Of a stretch of 64,000 nt of DNA, positions 1 through 8,865 are shown in pieces. Position 1 is the stretch's first letter; each line of letters starts with the position of its first letter. The notes under the pieces are model-generated. The model was not told where the DNA came from. It made no database searches and was given only the letters and a program-made list of their open reading frames with translations. The translations under genes and the position numbers were made by a program. The stretch comes from Phreatobacter stygius (lineage in GTDB: Bacteria > Pseudomonadota > Alphaproteobacteria > Rhizobiales > Phreatobacteraceae). Location: the NCBI RefSeq assembly GCF_005144885.1, contig NZ_CP039690.1, positions 372,001 to 436,000 of the forward strand, in the 5' to 3' direction.

Positions 1-450
1 GACGGCCAAGTGTCGAGCACCAAGCCCCTGTCCTACCAGGGCACGCTGATCGATCAGATCGCCGTGCGTTTCGAGGCCGGCCGCATCGTCGAGGCCAAGG
101 CGGCACGCGGCGAAGCCGTGCTGAACAAGGTGCTCGACACCGACGAGGGCGCGCGCGGGCTCGGCGAAGTGGCGCTGGTGCCGCATTCCTCGCCGATCTC
201 GAAAAGCGGGCTCCTGTTCTTCAACACCCTGTTCGACGAAAACGCCGCCTGCCACATCGCGCTCGGCCAGTGCTATTCGAAATGTTTCGTCGACGGCGCC
301 CGGCTGACACCCGGCCAGATCGCCGCCCAGGGCGGCAACAAGAGCCTCATCCACATCGACTGGATGATCGGCTCGGGCGAGATCGACATCGACGGCGTCC
401 ACAGCGACGGCCGCCGCGTGCCGGTGTTCCGCACGGGCGAATGGGCGTGA
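1..450 (+). CDS. M29-family aminopeptidase, C-terminal part (partial)
   Basis: The reading frame is open from the first base, so the gene starts upstream of the window and only about 149 C-terminal residues are present. The sequence matches the C-terminal half of the M29 metallo-aminopeptidases (AmpS/PepS/thermophilic aminopeptidase T): the stretches VSSTKPLSYQGTLID, EVLNKVLDTDEGAR-like, LGEVALVPHSSPISKSGLLF, NTLFDENAACHIALGQ and NKSLIHIDWMIGS are hallmark segments that carry metal-binding Glu, His and Asp residues. These enzymes are cytoplasmic dimers that release N-terminal residues from peptides using a dinuclear metal centre. The GTG at position 10 is an internal valine, not a start. The stop is followed directly by three tandem heptamers and an IS element, so no downstream partner in the same operon is visible. 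Confidence 0.9.
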   Translation, partial: DGQVSSTKPLSYQGTLIDQIAVRFEAGRIVEAKAARGEAVLNKVLDTDEGARGLGEVALVPHSSPISKSGLLFFNTLFDENAACHIALGQCYSKCFVDGARLTPGQIAAQGGNKSLIHIDWMIGSGEIDIDGVHSDGRRVPVFRTGEWA

Positions 451-466
451 CGGGGAGTGGCGATTA

Positions 467-487
467 GCGAATGGCGAATGGCGAATG
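467..487 (+). repeat. three tandem GCGAATG heptamers
   Basis: Three perfect back-to-back copies of GCGAATG lie just after the aminopeptidase stop codon. An inverted, slightly diverged set (CATTCGC, CACTCGC, CATTCGC) lies at 1930-1950, so the two sets bracket the IS-containing intergenic region. Confidence 0.8.
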
Positions 488-531
488 GGGATGAAGCCGC
501 GAGCGCCGCGCGCGTAAACCCTCGCCCGATT

Positions 532-1603
532 GCGGGAGAGCATCTGTGTTTCGGGTCAAGCCTGTTTTGGAGCGTGAGTGGCCCAAGTGCGGTCCTGAGC
601 GATAAGGGTGTTGGCGAGGACGACGAGCTTTCGAGCCACGGCGATGAGGGCGCATTTGGGCTTCTTGCCCTTGGCGATCAGGCGGTCGTGGAAACTTTTC
701 ATGTCGGCGTTGCAGCGCGTGGCCGAGAGCGCCGCCAGGTAGAGAACGCGGCGCACCCGGGAGCGTCCGCCCCAGATGACGCGGACGCCCTGTCGTTCAC
801 CCGAATCATCGGCGATCGGGGCTAGTCCCGCCAACAGGCTGATCTGTTTGATGTTGCAGGTCCCCAGCTCGGTCAGGGCGGCCACCAGGGTCGTGGCGAC
901 CGCCGGGCCGAACGAAGGGATCGAGATCAGAATGTCGTGGCGTCTGGCCAGGCATGGATCGGCCGCGATGCGTTTGGCGATCTCGCCGGCGATGGCTTCG
1001 ATAGCCTTGGCGATCCGGGTGAGACGGTGAGCGAGATGGCGGATCAGGAACTTGTCGGTGACCGCGTGCCGCTGGTTCTTGAGGGCTGTCTGTTCGTCGA
1101 CGGCCGCATCGCGGGCGCTGACCAACTCATTGAGCGCATCGAGGGCTTCCGGTGCCGGCGGTCGCTGGGCCGGGTTCATGGCCCGCGCGAACAGGGCCAA
1201 CACGCGGGCATCGAGCCGGTCGGTCTTGGCCAAGGTGCCCGTGGCACGCGCGAACATGCGCACGCGATAAGGATCGACCACGGCAACCGGCACGCCCGAG
1301 GCATGCAGGCTTCGGCGAACCTGGCGGTGCCACTTGCCGGTCGCCTCGACCACGACCAGCGCCAGATCAAAGCGCTGAAGCCAGCGCTTCAACTGCCGGA
1401 TGCCCAACTCGGCATTGGCAAAACGGTGGGTCTCCCCGCCGGGCAGAACGTGGATGTCGAGCCAGCTCTTGCTGACGTCGATTCCCACGGTAGACTTGCC
1501 TTCGGTCTCTTGTTTGGACGCTTCCTTGCCTTGCATACGGGACTTCCTCCCCAGCATCTGTTCAGGACAAGAGCCAGAGGACGGCCGGACCATGCTCTCC
1601 CGC
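532..1603. mobile_element. IS110-family insertion sequence (IS1111-like), about 1.07 kb
   Basis: The element carries one minus-strand transposase of the IS110 family. A perfect 12-bp inverted repeat, GCGGGAGAGCAT at 532-543 and ATGCTCTCCCGC at 1592-1603, brackets it. IS1111-subgroup members of the family are known to have short subterminal inverted repeats and to enter palindromic repeats, which fits. The left boundary lies inside an ACCCTC...GGGAGAG palindrome of the type found intact at 1866-1895, so the insertion seems to have split a copy of a dispersed palindrome. No target-site duplication is evident. The true tips may lie a few bases outside the repeats. Confidence 0.65.
556..1536 (-). 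CDS. IS110-family transposase
   Basis: The product is a DEDD-type transposase of 326 residues that moves the surrounding element. N-terminal RuvC-like acidic motifs are visible in VGIDVSKSWLDIHV, VVVEATGKWH and KTDRLDARVLALFA. The C-terminal Transposase_20 region has a helix-hairpin-helix-like SIPSFGPAVATTLVAAL stretch and the GLAPIADDSG segment with the conserved serine. The ATG at 1536 is chosen because GGGGAGG precedes it at good spacing; the upstream in-frame ATG at 1557 has no ribosome site. Length matches complete family members and no stop or frameshift interrupts it, so the element may be active. Confidence 0.9.
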   Translation of the reverse strand: MQGKEASKQETEGKSTVGIDVSKSWLDIHVLPGGETHRFANAELGIRQLKRWLQRFDLALVVVEATGKWHRQVRRSLHASGVPVAVVDPYRVRMFARATGTLAKTDRLDARVLALFARAMNPAQRPPAPEALDALNELVSARDAAVDEQTALKNQRHAVTDKFLIRHLAHRLTRIAKAIEAIAGEIAKRIAADPCLARRHDILISIPSFGPAVATTLVAALTELGTCNIKQISLLAGLAPIADDSGERQGVRVIWGGRSRVRRVLYLAALSATRCNADMKSFHDRLIAKGKKPKCALIAVARKLVVLANTLIAQDRTWATHAPKQA

Positions 1604-2150
1604 GGTGCTGAGCCAAAGGGTGAAACGGTCCCGGACATCCGCGTCGAGGCCGGTGGCCACCGGCCTCGACGCACCTCTCAGCCTGCGCTGAGTCGGTCCC
1701 GCAAACATGCAAGGGTGGCGGCGCATAGCGAGTGCGAACGCATCTCGCGTTCGCTCGATGCTATGAGGCGCCGGGTGAGGGTCTGAAGAGGGCCGGCCCT
1801 TCATTTCGATCGGGAATGCACGTCCAGCACCGACGCAACCACCCTCACCCGGCCGCTCCGCGGCCACCCTCTCCCGCGAAGGCGCGGGAGAGGGTTTGCG
1901 CGCAGCGTTTCGCATCATGCCCTATTCGCCATTCGCCACTCGCCATTCGCCACTTCCCCTCCCGCCATTGACCGGCCGGCCGGACCTGGCTTATGAGCAG
2001 GCCCATGATGAACACCCCGCGCACCACCGGTCTCTATTACGCCCCGCCCTTGTAGCGGGAGGTGTATCGTCATCCTTCAACCGCTGCGTCGCCAGCGGTT
2101 GATCCAGACGGAAGGCCCCTGACCTCGCAGTTTTCTCCCGAGGTCAGACC
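1604..2150. other. intergenic region between IS element and prephenate dehydrogenase-like gene
   Basis: No convincing gene is seen. The region holds a stem GTCGAGGCCGGTGG/CCACCGGCCTCGAC around 1642-1671, a GGCGCCGGGTGAGGG motif around 1768 that recurs near 58655, the strong palindrome at 1866-1895, and the inverted heptamers at 1930-1950. The last 200 bases include the probable promoter of the next gene. Confidence 0.6.
1866..1895. repeat. dispersed ACCCTCTCCC palindrome (13-bp stem)
   Basis: ACCCTCTCCCGCG pairs perfectly with CGCGGGAGAGGGT across a 4-base AAGG loop. The same ACCCTCTCCC core forms both ends of the element at 58618-58786, is related to the hairpin at 62337-62353, and matches the sequence interrupted at the left end of the IS. 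This marks it as a dispersed REP-like repeat of the genome rather than a gene-specific terminator. Confidence 0.75.
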
Positions 2151-3035
2151 ATGTCGCGACATCCCGAAATTTCGTTTCCCCCGCCGCGCCGCCGGAGCCT
2201 CGGCCTGATCGGCTTCGGCGCCTTCGGCCAATTGATGGCGCGCCATCTCAGGCCGCATCTCGACCTGACGGCTTATGACCCGGCCCTGCCGCCGGGGGCC
2301 TCGGCCGAACATCCTGATGTCCGCCTCGGCGGCCTCGCCGCGGCCGCCGGCTGCCCGATCGTCGTGCTCGCCATGCCGGTCAGCCGCATCGCCGAGACCG
2401 TCGCCGCCATCCGCCCGCATTTGCAGCCGGGCGCGCTGGTGCTCGATGTCGGGTCGGTGAAGACCTTGCCGGCCGCCATCATGGCCGAGGGCCTGCCCGG
2501 CGACGTCGACATCGTCGCGACCCATCCGCTGTTCGGGCCGCAGAGCGCGCGTCACGGCATCGCCGGGCTGAAGATCGCTGTCTGCCCGGTCCGCGGCCGG
2601 CGCGGCGGCGAGGTCACCGCCTTCCTGTCGGACGTGCTCGGCCTGACCGTCATCGAGACGACGCCGGAAGCCCATGACCGCGAGCTGGCCGTTGCCCAGG
2701 GCCTGACCCATCTCATCGCCAAGGTGCTGGTGCGCATGGAGCCGCTGCCGTCGGCCATGACCACCCGTTCCTTCGACCTGATCATGCAGGCGGTCGACAT
2801 GGTCCGCCATGACGCCCCGGAAGTGTTCCAGGCGATCGAACAGTCCAATCCTTACGCCGCGGCGCTGCGTCGGCGCTTTTCCGACCTGGTCGCCGAACTC
2901 GATGCCGAGCTCGGCGCGCCTGCCGGCCCGTCGCCCGGGGACGCGACGCGGGGCAGCCCGGCTTTGACAGCGACCGGACCCAGCCGCCACCATTGGCTGA
3001 ACAAGGCCGAAGCCGCAGCGGACGGCACGGCGTGA
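2151..3035 (+). CDS. prephenate/arogenate dehydrogenase-family protein
   Basis: The product has 294 residues. An N-terminal Rossmann fold (residues about 16-45) carries the dinucleotide motif GLIGFGAFGQ, followed by LVLDVGSVKTLPAA and THPLFGPQSA, which are typical of TyrA-type prephenate or arogenate dehydrogenases, including the HP-G substrate motif. The helical C-terminal dimerisation domain follows (AQGLTHLIAKVLVRM, SFDLIMQAVDMV). Family members oxidatively decarboxylate prephenate or arogenate on the way to tyrosine using NAD(P). No chorismate mutase or ACT domain is fused. The tail after residue 250 is Pro/Gly-rich and probably disordered. The downstream NHL gene starts 14 bases after the stop, which suggests co-transcription but gives no functional clue. 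Confidence 0.85.
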   Translation: MSRHPEISFPPPRRRSLGLIGFGAFGQLMARHLRPHLDLTAYDPALPPGASAEHPDVRLGGLAAAAGCPIVVLAMPVSRIAETVAAIRPHLQPGALVLDVGSVKTLPAAIMAEGLPGDVDIVATHPLFGPQSARHGIAGLKIAVCPVRGRRGGEVTAFLSDVLGLTVIETTPEAHDRELAVAQGLTHLIAKVLVRMEPLPSAMTTRSFDLIMQAVDMVRHDAPEVFQAIEQSNPYAAALRRRFSDLVAELDAELGAPAGPSPGDATRGSPALTATGPSRHHWLNKAEAAADGTA

Positions 3036-3049
3036 GGCTGGGGGCGGGC

Positions 3050-4027
3050 ATGGGCGAGATCTTCGGGACCGGTGGGCTCAGCTTCGCAGCGCAAGCCGAT
3101 TGGGCCAGGCTGCCGGACGAGATCCGCCTCGGCGATGTCGCCGGCATCGCCATCGACCGGCGCGACCGGGTCTATCTGTTCAACCGGGGCGACCATCCCG
3201 TCGTCGTGCTCGACCGCCAAGGCAGCCTCGTCGACAGCTGGGGCCAGGACATCTTCTCCAATGCCCACGGCGCCCATATCGGTGCCGACGACTGCCTCTA
3301 CCTGACCGACAATGGCGACCACACGCTCCGCAAGTTCAGCCTCGACGGCAAGCTCCTGCTGACGATCGGCGAGCCGAAGCGGCCCGCGCCTTTCATGAGC
3401 GGCCGGCCATTCTGCCGCTGCACCCATTCGGCGCTGTCGCCCAAAGGCGAGATCTACGTCTCCGACGGTTACGGCAATGCCGCGATCCATAAATTCGCGC
3501 CCGACGGCCGCCACCTCCTGTCCTGGGGGCAGCCGGGCAGCGGCCCCGGCGAGTTCAACCTGCCCCACAATATCTGCTGCGACGCCGACGGCTGGGTCTA
3601 TGTCGCCGACCGCGAGAACCACCGCGTCCAGGTGTTCGACGGCAATGGCCGCTACGAGACGCAGATCAACAACATGCACCGGCCGAGCGGCTTGGCGATC
3701 ACCACAGGCCCCTGCCCGCATTGCATCGTCGGCGAGCTCGCGCCCTATCAGCCGGTCAACCGGCTGACCCCCAATCTCGGGCCGCGCGTCAGCATTCTCG
3801 ACCAGTCCGGCAAGCTCGTCTCGAGGCTCGATCGCGGCGCCGGCGCGGGGCTGGAACCGGGCCAGTTCGTCTCGCCGCACAGCATTGCGCTGGACTCGCT
3901 CGGCGACCTCTATGTCGGCGAGGTCGCGGCGACAGACTGGCTTGCGGTTTTCCCGGATCAGCCCAAGCCGCCGGCACTGCGCCGCTTCCAGAAATTCGCG
4001 CGGGTGGCGGCGGCGGTCAACGCCTAG
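3050..4027 (+). CDS. NHL-repeat six-bladed beta-propeller protein
   Basis: The product has 325 residues and is built of NHL repeats: VAGIAIDRRDRVYLFNRGDH, CLYLTDNGDHTLRKF, GEIYVSDGYGNAAIHKF, GWVYVADRENHRVQVF and IALDSLGDLYVGEVAATDW mark successive blades. The arrangement resembles the lyase domain of peptidylglycine alpha-amidating enzymes and many bacterial proteins of unknown substrate. No signal peptide is evident from the ATG at 3050, chosen because GGGGGCGGG precedes it; an upstream TTG at 2993 would overlap the previous gene. A binding or lyase role is possible, but the sequence does not decide it. Confidence 0.85.
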   Translation: MGEIFGTGGLSFAAQADWARLPDEIRLGDVAGIAIDRRDRVYLFNRGDHPVVVLDRQGSLVDSWGQDIFSNAHGAHIGADDCLYLTDNGDHTLRKFSLDGKLLLTIGEPKRPAPFMSGRPFCRCTHSALSPKGEIYVSDGYGNAAIHKFAPDGRHLLSWGQPGSGPGEFNLPHNICCDADGWVYVADRENHRVQVFDGNGRYETQINNMHRPSGLAITTGPCPHCIVGELAPYQPVNRLTPNLGPRVSILDQSGKLVSRLDRGAGAGLEPGQFVSPHSIALDSLGDLYVGEVAATDWLAVFPDQPKPPALRRFQKFARVAAAVNA

Positions 4028-4507
4028 CGACTTTTGATCGACGTTTCTGCGCCTCGCTCATCGACTGCCCGACCTGCAATGCCATTCGAAGCTTACCCAT
4101 CCCCGGACATGGGCGCGCAGCGCCTTGAACCTGTCGAAGCGCTTGCCCGATGGTCGCCGGAAGGGGGCGGCACACCACCACCACCTGCCGGCCCTGTGAT
4201 GCAGCCCGGGCACAGGCAAGCCCAAAAAGCGCCGCGATCTTCGGATGATTGGCCCCCGGCCTGTCCAGGCCGTCAGGGCGAAGGCGTGGCAGCGGGAGCG
4301 CAATTGTCGGCAAAAAAGACGATTTTGATTCACCCCGGATTAACCAGGCCTGCGTCTTATGGAAGCTGAACGTCATTAGGGCTTCCCTGTACCCAGGATC
4401 GGTCCGGCGGGACGGTTCGCCCTGTTCGTGTCGACGAGCGCGGCGGAACGACGGTCGGCGCGTGCCGGTCGGGGAAAGAGTATCCGAGTATCCCGAGAGC
4501 GCGGCGT
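4028..4507. other. 480-bp intergenic region upstream of the DUF2778 gene
   Basis: Open frames on both strands here have no recognisable family and no consistent start signals. A locally A/T-richer patch (GCAAAAAAGACGATTTTGAT around 4310-4330) could belong to the promoter of the DUF2778 gene. Nothing else is seen. Confidence 0.4.
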
Positions 4508-5764
4508 ATGCGTAACACCACCCGTCAGTCCCCTGGCCTGGCTTCGCGCTCTAGCCGCCACGGACCGCGCCGCCGCTTGCCCGGCATGGTGCTGCTGGCC
4601 GTCGCCATGGGCCTCGCCGGTGTCGCCGGCATTGCTGCCGTTTCCCTCCGCCACCCCGGCCAGCCGACGCTTCTCTCCTCCGGCGTCCCCCTTTTGAACC
4701 TTGGGCAGCCCGGCCTGCTGTCGGCCGGTCTCGATCGTGTCGCGCCGCCCGCGCCGGCGCGGACGGCGGTGGTTCGCTACGACCCGCTGATGGATCCGGG
4801 CGTGACGCTGGCCACCGCTTCGCTCGGCTTTGCCGCCATCCGCCGCCATGATCCGCTGCTCGATTCCGCCGCCGCCTTCGGGCCGCCGCCGCGCCCGATC
4901 GGCCAGAACCTGCCCCTGCAGGCCCATATGCGGCCGGCCACGCCCGCGCCGACCGCGGTGGCCAGCTTGCCCGCCCTGTTCGACGAGCCCGAACTCGCCC
5001 ATGCGCCCACCATCGTCGCGGCGCTGCCCGCCGAACCCGTGGCACCCGAAACCGCCCGGCCGGTGCCGGCGCCGGCGCAGCGGCCGAACGTCGTGCTCGG
5101 CGCGCCCATGCCGATCCCGCGTCCGCCCGAGCTCAGGACGCCGGCCGCGCCCGAACCGCCGCGCATGGCGGCACCGCTCGGATCGCGCCGCACCCGGGCG
5201 GCGGCAGCCGCCGCCCCGGCGGCCCCGGTCGACAACCGCAACTTCTTCGAACGGCTGTTCGGCGCGCAACCCGCGTCGGGGCCGCAACTGGCCTATGCCG
5301 CGACCGGCGACGCCGCGCTCGAGCGTCCCTCCGGCGGCGGGCTGCTCGGCCGCGCCATGCCGGGTCCGGGCCCGGTGGTCGCCCAGGGCACCGCGATCTA
5401 CGACATCAGCGCACGCACGGTCTACCTGCCGAACGGCGAGCGGCTGGAGGCCCATTCCGGCCTCGGCGACAAGATGGACGATCCGCGCCACGCCCATGTC
5501 CGGATGCACGGCCCGACGCCGCCGCATACCTATGCCCTGACCGAACGCGAACGGCTGTTCCACGGCGTCCGCGCGCTGCGCCTCAATCCGGTCGGCGGCA
5601 GCGCCGCCATCCATGGCCGCGCCGGCCTGCTCGCCCACACCTACTTGCTGGGACCCCGCGGCGACTCGAACGGCTGCATCTCGTTCAAGGACTATGACCG
5701 GTTCCTGAAGGCCTATCTCCGGGGCGAGGTCCGCCGCCTGATCGTGGTGGCGAGCCTGCGCTGA
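4508..5764 (+). CDS. membrane-anchored DUF2778 (Tlde1-like) protein
   Basis: The product has 418 residues: a basic N-terminus, one membrane segment at about 27-47 (LPGMVLLAVAMGLAGVAG...), a long Pro/Ala-rich linker to about 290, then a C-terminal DUF2778 domain. That domain shows the pattern HAHVRMHGPTPPHTY, LNPVGG, IHGRAGLLAHTYLLGP and GDSNGCISFKDY, with the probable His (near 369) and Cys (near 390) of an L,D-transpeptidase-like active site. The family includes the Tlde1 peptidoglycan-targeting effectors, and related proteins are common and chromosomal in Rhizobiales. The anchor plus linker suggests a periplasmic cell-wall function for the host rather than secretion. No immunity-like gene or secretion component is adjacent. 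Confidence 0.8.
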   Translation: MRNTTRQSPGLASRSSRHGPRRRLPGMVLLAVAMGLAGVAGIAAVSLRHPGQPTLLSSGVPLLNLGQPGLLSAGLDRVAPPAPARTAVVRYDPLMDPGVTLATASLGFAAIRRHDPLLDSAAAFGPPPRPIGQNLPLQAHMRPATPAPTAVASLPALFDEPELAHAPTIVAALPAEPVAPETARPVPAPAQRPNVVLGAPMPIPRPPELRTPAAPEPPRMAAPLGSRRTRAAAAAAPAAPVDNRNFFERLFGAQPASGPQLAYAATGDAALERPSGGGLLGRAMPGPGPVVAQGTAIYDISARTVYLPNGERLEAHSGLGDKMDDPRHAHVRMHGPTPPHTYALTERERLFHGVRALRLNPVGGSAAIHGRAGLLAHTYLLGPRGDSNGCISFKDYDRFLKAYLRGEVRRLIVVASLR

Positions 5765-5776
5765 GGGCAACGCCAC

Positions 5777-6420
5777 TCACCCCATCTCCAGCACCCTCCT
5801 GACATCAGGTGCCATCGCCTCGCCCACCGCCATGTGCTGGTCCTCGTCGAGATGGATGCCATCGACCAGGCTCGCGCTGGTGACGCCGTTCATGTCGAAG
5901 AAATGGGCCGCCTTGGCTTCCGCCGCCGCCTGGAGCAGGCCGGCAAACCCCTCCGAGCGCCGTGCGGCGCCGACAAACTTGAAGATGTTGTCGCCTTTCG
6001 GTTCTTCGATGCGCGGCGGCGCCACGATCAGGATATCAGGCCGCGGCAGCCCGGGTTCGATCGGCGCCTGCCTGACGATGTCGACGAGCCGGCCGACACC
6101 CTGCGCCGACATCCAGGCGCTGATGTCGTGGGTCGCCTGGAAGTCGTTGGTGCCGAGCGCGATGACGACCAGCGCGAGCGGCGCGTTGAGTTCGATCGCC
6201 TCGGCCAGTCCCCCAGCGCCATTGCGGCCCGGCCGGAACGGATCGTCCCAGACGGTTTTCCGGCCATTGAGGCAGTTCTCGATCACCCGGACTTCGCTCC
6301 CTCGAGCGGTCAGCGCGCGCTCCAGCACCATGGGCCAGCGCTTGTCGAAGGCCAGCCGGTTGCGCGTGCCGGGATGATGCCCCAGGTCACGCTGTCGCCA
6401 TAGACCAGGATCTGTTTCAT
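5777..6420 (-). pseudogene. SGNH/GDSL hydrolase, frameshifted near its N-terminus
   Basis: Joining two frames gives a normal SGNH hydrolase of about 213 residues. The first part, MKQILVYGDSVTWGIIP, carries the GDS nucleophile motif and starts at the ATG at 6420. The rest, GTRNRLAFDKRWPMVLERAL onward, has IENCLNGRKTVWDD, ALGTNDF and the catalytic DGIHLDEDQH. The switch falls at a run of three C (minus strand, about 6371-6373) where a fourth C would restore the frame, so one base appears lost. Without it the first frame ends after about 36 residues. The gene lies 34 bases after the oxoamine synthase gene and is probably last in that operon. It may be a recent pseudogene or a homopolymer sequencing error. 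Confidence 0.8.
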
Positions 6421-6454
6421 CGTCCGGCGGCCCGCGTGGTGGAGAGGTCGGGGC

Positions 6455-7585
6455 TCATGGCGTGCCACCGGCCATGACGATGGCGAGCGCCGCGGCCGCC
6501 TCGTCGAGATCGGCCGTCGCATGGGCCGCACTGACCTGGATGCGAAGCCGCGCCTCGCCGCGCGCCACGATCGGAAAGCCCACCGCCGGCGCATAGACAC
6601 CGGCCAGCAGCAGCGCGTCGGAGACCTGTCGCGCCTGCGCCTCGTCGCCAACCTTCAGCGCGGTGATCGCGCTGTCGCTGTCGAAACAGGCAAGGCCGTA
6701 AAAGCGGAAGGCGGCCCTGAGGTGGTCGAGATTGGCCCAGAGCCGCTCGCGTGGTGCCGGATCGGTCCGGCAGATTTCGAGCGCCGCCAGCGCGGTCGCC
6801 GCATTGGCCGTGGTCAGCCCCATGGTGAAGATCCAGCTCCGGCTCCGCTGCCGGAGTTGCTCGATCAGCGCAAGCGGGCCGGCGACGAAACCGCCGCTGG
6901 CGCCGCCCATCGCCTTGGACAGCGAGCCGGTGAGCACCAGGCCGGGCGCGCCATTGCCGAGCCCGCGCAAGGGCGCCGTGCCCCGGCCTTCGGGACCGAC
7001 GACACCCAGCGCATGGGCCTCGTCGACCACCAGCAGGGCGTCATGCTCCAGGGCCAGCGCATGGATCTCGGCCAAGGGCGCGGCGCCGCCTTCCATGCTG
7101 AAAATGCCGTCGGTGACGATGAGCTTGCGCCGGGCAGGTCCCGCCTTTTTCAGCGCGGCGCGGAGGTCCTCGACGTCGCGGTTGGCATAAGGCAAGACGT
7201 CGGCGCGGCTCAGCCGGCAGCCGTCGATGATGCTGGCGTGATTGAGCCGGTCGGAGATGATGACGTCGCCGGCCTCGGCGAGCGTCGCCAGCACGCCGGC
7301 ATTGGCCGACCCGCCCGACGAGAACAGCGCCACCGCCTCGACGCCGAGGAAGGCGGCGAGCCTTTCGCAGAGCGCCTCGTGCAGCGGCGTGGTGGCGAAG
7401 ACCGGATAGATGCCGGTGCCGGTGCCAAAACGCCCGAGCGCCTCATGGGTTGCCGCCAGCACCCGCTGATCGGTGGAGAGGCCGAGATAGTCGTTCGACC
7501 CGAGCATCAGGATGTCGGCGCCATCCATGATGATGCGGCCGTCGCGACGGCTTTCGATGACCCTCCGGTCCGCGCGGCCGCTCAT
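6455..7585 (-). CDS. alpha-oxoamine synthase (BioF/Kbl-family PLP enzyme)
   Basis: The product has 376 residues and belongs to the fold-type I PLP enzymes that condense an acyl-CoA with an amino acid (8-amino-7-oxononanoate synthase, 2-amino-3-ketobutyrate CoA ligase, serine palmitoyltransferase). Visible are SNDYLGL, GTGTGIYPVFATTPLHEALC, the glycine-rich SSGGSANAGVLATLAE, DRLNHASIIDG, DEAHALGVVGPEGRG and the PLP-lysine motif LTGSLSKAMGG. There are no other biotin genes nearby. It overlaps the upstream M20 gene by four bases (ATGA), so the two are translationally coupled. This points to a role linked to an N-acyl or amino acid substrate rather than to biotin synthesis, which remains an inference. 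Confidence 0.85.
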   Translation of the reverse strand: MSGRADRRVIESRRDGRIIMDGADILMLGSNDYLGLSTDQRVLAATHEALGRFGTGTGIYPVFATTPLHEALCERLAAFLGVEAVALFSSGGSANAGVLATLAEAGDVIISDRLNHASIIDGCRLSRADVLPYANRDVEDLRAALKKAGPARRKLIVTDGIFSMEGGAAPLAEIHALALEHDALLVVDEAHALGVVGPEGRGTAPLRGLGNGAPGLVLTGSLSKAMGGASGGFVAGPLALIEQLRQRSRSWIFTMGLTTANAATALAALEICRTDPAPRERLWANLDHLRAAFRFYGLACFDSDSAITALKVGDEAQARQVSDALLLAGVYAPAVGFPIVARGEARLRIQVSAAHATADLDEAAAALAIVMAGGTP

Positions 7586-8760
7586 GCCGCCGGCGCCTTC
7601 GGCAGGGCGGTCTCGACCAGGCTCGTCCAGTAGCGCAGGACGATCGGCACGATGCCGTCGTTGAATACATAGCGGTCGCCGTGCAGCCCCTCGCCCGGCC
7701 CGACCGCGCCGGCGCCGATCCAGGCATAGGCGCCGCCGGCCGCGCCGATCATATAGGCGAAGTCTTCGCAGCCGAGGCTCGGGCTGAATGCGGTCGAGAC
7801 CTGCTCGCTGCCGACCGCGGCGCCCGCCGCTTGCGCCGCGACAGCCACCGCCCCGGCCGTGTTGATCAGCGGCGGGTAGCCGCGCTTGTAGTCGAGCCGG
7901 CTCGTCACGCCATGGGCGGCGGCGATGCCCTCAGCGATCTCGCCGATCAGCCTCTCGCACGTGTCCGACAAGGCCGGATCGAAGAACCGGCAGGTGCCCT
8001 GCAGCCAGACCTCGCCCGGCACGATATTGCCGACATTGCCGCCATGGATCTGGGTCAGGCTGACCACCAGCGGCACCTGCGGATCGACCGCCCGGCTGAC
8101 GATGCGCTGCACCGCGCCGATGAAGGCGCCGGCCGCCAGGATCGGATCGTCGCCGAGATGCGGCATGGCGACATGGGCGCCGGTGCCGGAGAACCGCAAT
8201 TCGAAATTGTCGACCGCCGCCATTTGGGGCCCGACACGCGTGGCGATCGTGCCGAAGGCGAGCCCCGGCCAATTGTGCACGGCATAAACCGTTTCCACCG
8301 GAAAGCGCCGGAACAGACCGTCCTCGATCATGCGCATGCTGCCGCCTTCGTTTTCCTCCGCCGGCTGGAACAGGAAATAGACCGTGCCGTCGAAATCAGG
8401 CGACTGGCTCAACAGTTTGGCCGCGCCGAGCAGCATGGCGCTATGGCCGTCATGGCCGCAGGCATGCATGACGCCATCGGTTTTCGAGGCATAGGTCAGG
8501 CCGGTCCGTTCGGTCACCGGCAGGGCGTCGAGTTCGGCGCGCAGCCCGATGGCGCGTGGGCCCGAACCGCTGCGCAGGACGCCGACCACGCCGGTGCCGC
8601 CAATGCCCTCATGCACCTCCAGGCCGAAACTACGCAATTGCCCGGCGACGAAACGCGCCGTCTCGTGTTCCCGAAAGCCGAGCTCGGGGTTGGCGTGGAT
8701 CTCGTGGCGCCAGGCGATCACCTCTGGCGTGACGGCGGCGACGGGGTCATTATGGCGCAT
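7582..8760 (-). CDS. M20-family amidohydrolase (hippurate hydrolase-like)
   Basis: The product has 392 residues and shows the M20D metallo-amidohydrolase pattern: WRHEIHANPELGF near the N-terminus, GLRAELDALPV, the metal-binding MHACGHDGHSAMLLGAAK, FQPAEENEGG and the C-terminal SLGCEDFAYM. Such enzymes remove acyl groups from N-acyl amino acids (hippurate, N-acetyl and indole-acyl conjugates) in the cytoplasm. The ATG at 8760 is used because GGAG precedes it; longer versions of the frame run into the divergent AraC gene. It is the first gene of a minus-strand operon with the oxoamine synthase and the SGNH hydrolase. Confidence 0.9.
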   Translation of the reverse strand: MRHNDPVAAVTPEVIAWRHEIHANPELGFREHETARFVAGQLRSFGLEVHEGIGGTGVVGVLRSGSGPRAIGLRAELDALPVTERTGLTYASKTDGVMHACGHDGHSAMLLGAAKLLSQSPDFDGTVYFLFQPAEENEGGSMRMIEDGLFRRFPVETVYAVHNWPGLAFGTIATRVGPQMAAVDNFELRFSGTGAHVAMPHLGDDPILAAGAFIGAVQRIVSRAVDPQVPLVVSLTQIHGGNVGNIVPGEVWLQGTCRFFDPALSDTCERLIGEIAEGIAAAHGVTSRLDYKRGYPPLINTAGAVAVAAQAAGAAVGSEQVSTAFSPSLGCEDFAYMIGAAGGAYAWIGAGAVGPGEGLHGDRYVFNDGIVPIVLRYWTSLVETALPKAPAA

Positions 8761-8865
8761 GGTCGTCTCCTGCCGGGCCCACTCGGCCCGGGCGCTTTTG
8801 GAACTGCTCGCCGCAAACCTAGGCGACTTGACCTGCGGCCGTCTTGAACCAGATTGACCAGGGTG

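Noticed and set aside
4017-4376. A 119-codon minus-strand frame between the NHL and DUF2778 genes
   Set aside because: No ribosome site, no family resemblance, and a codon pattern unlike the neighbours.
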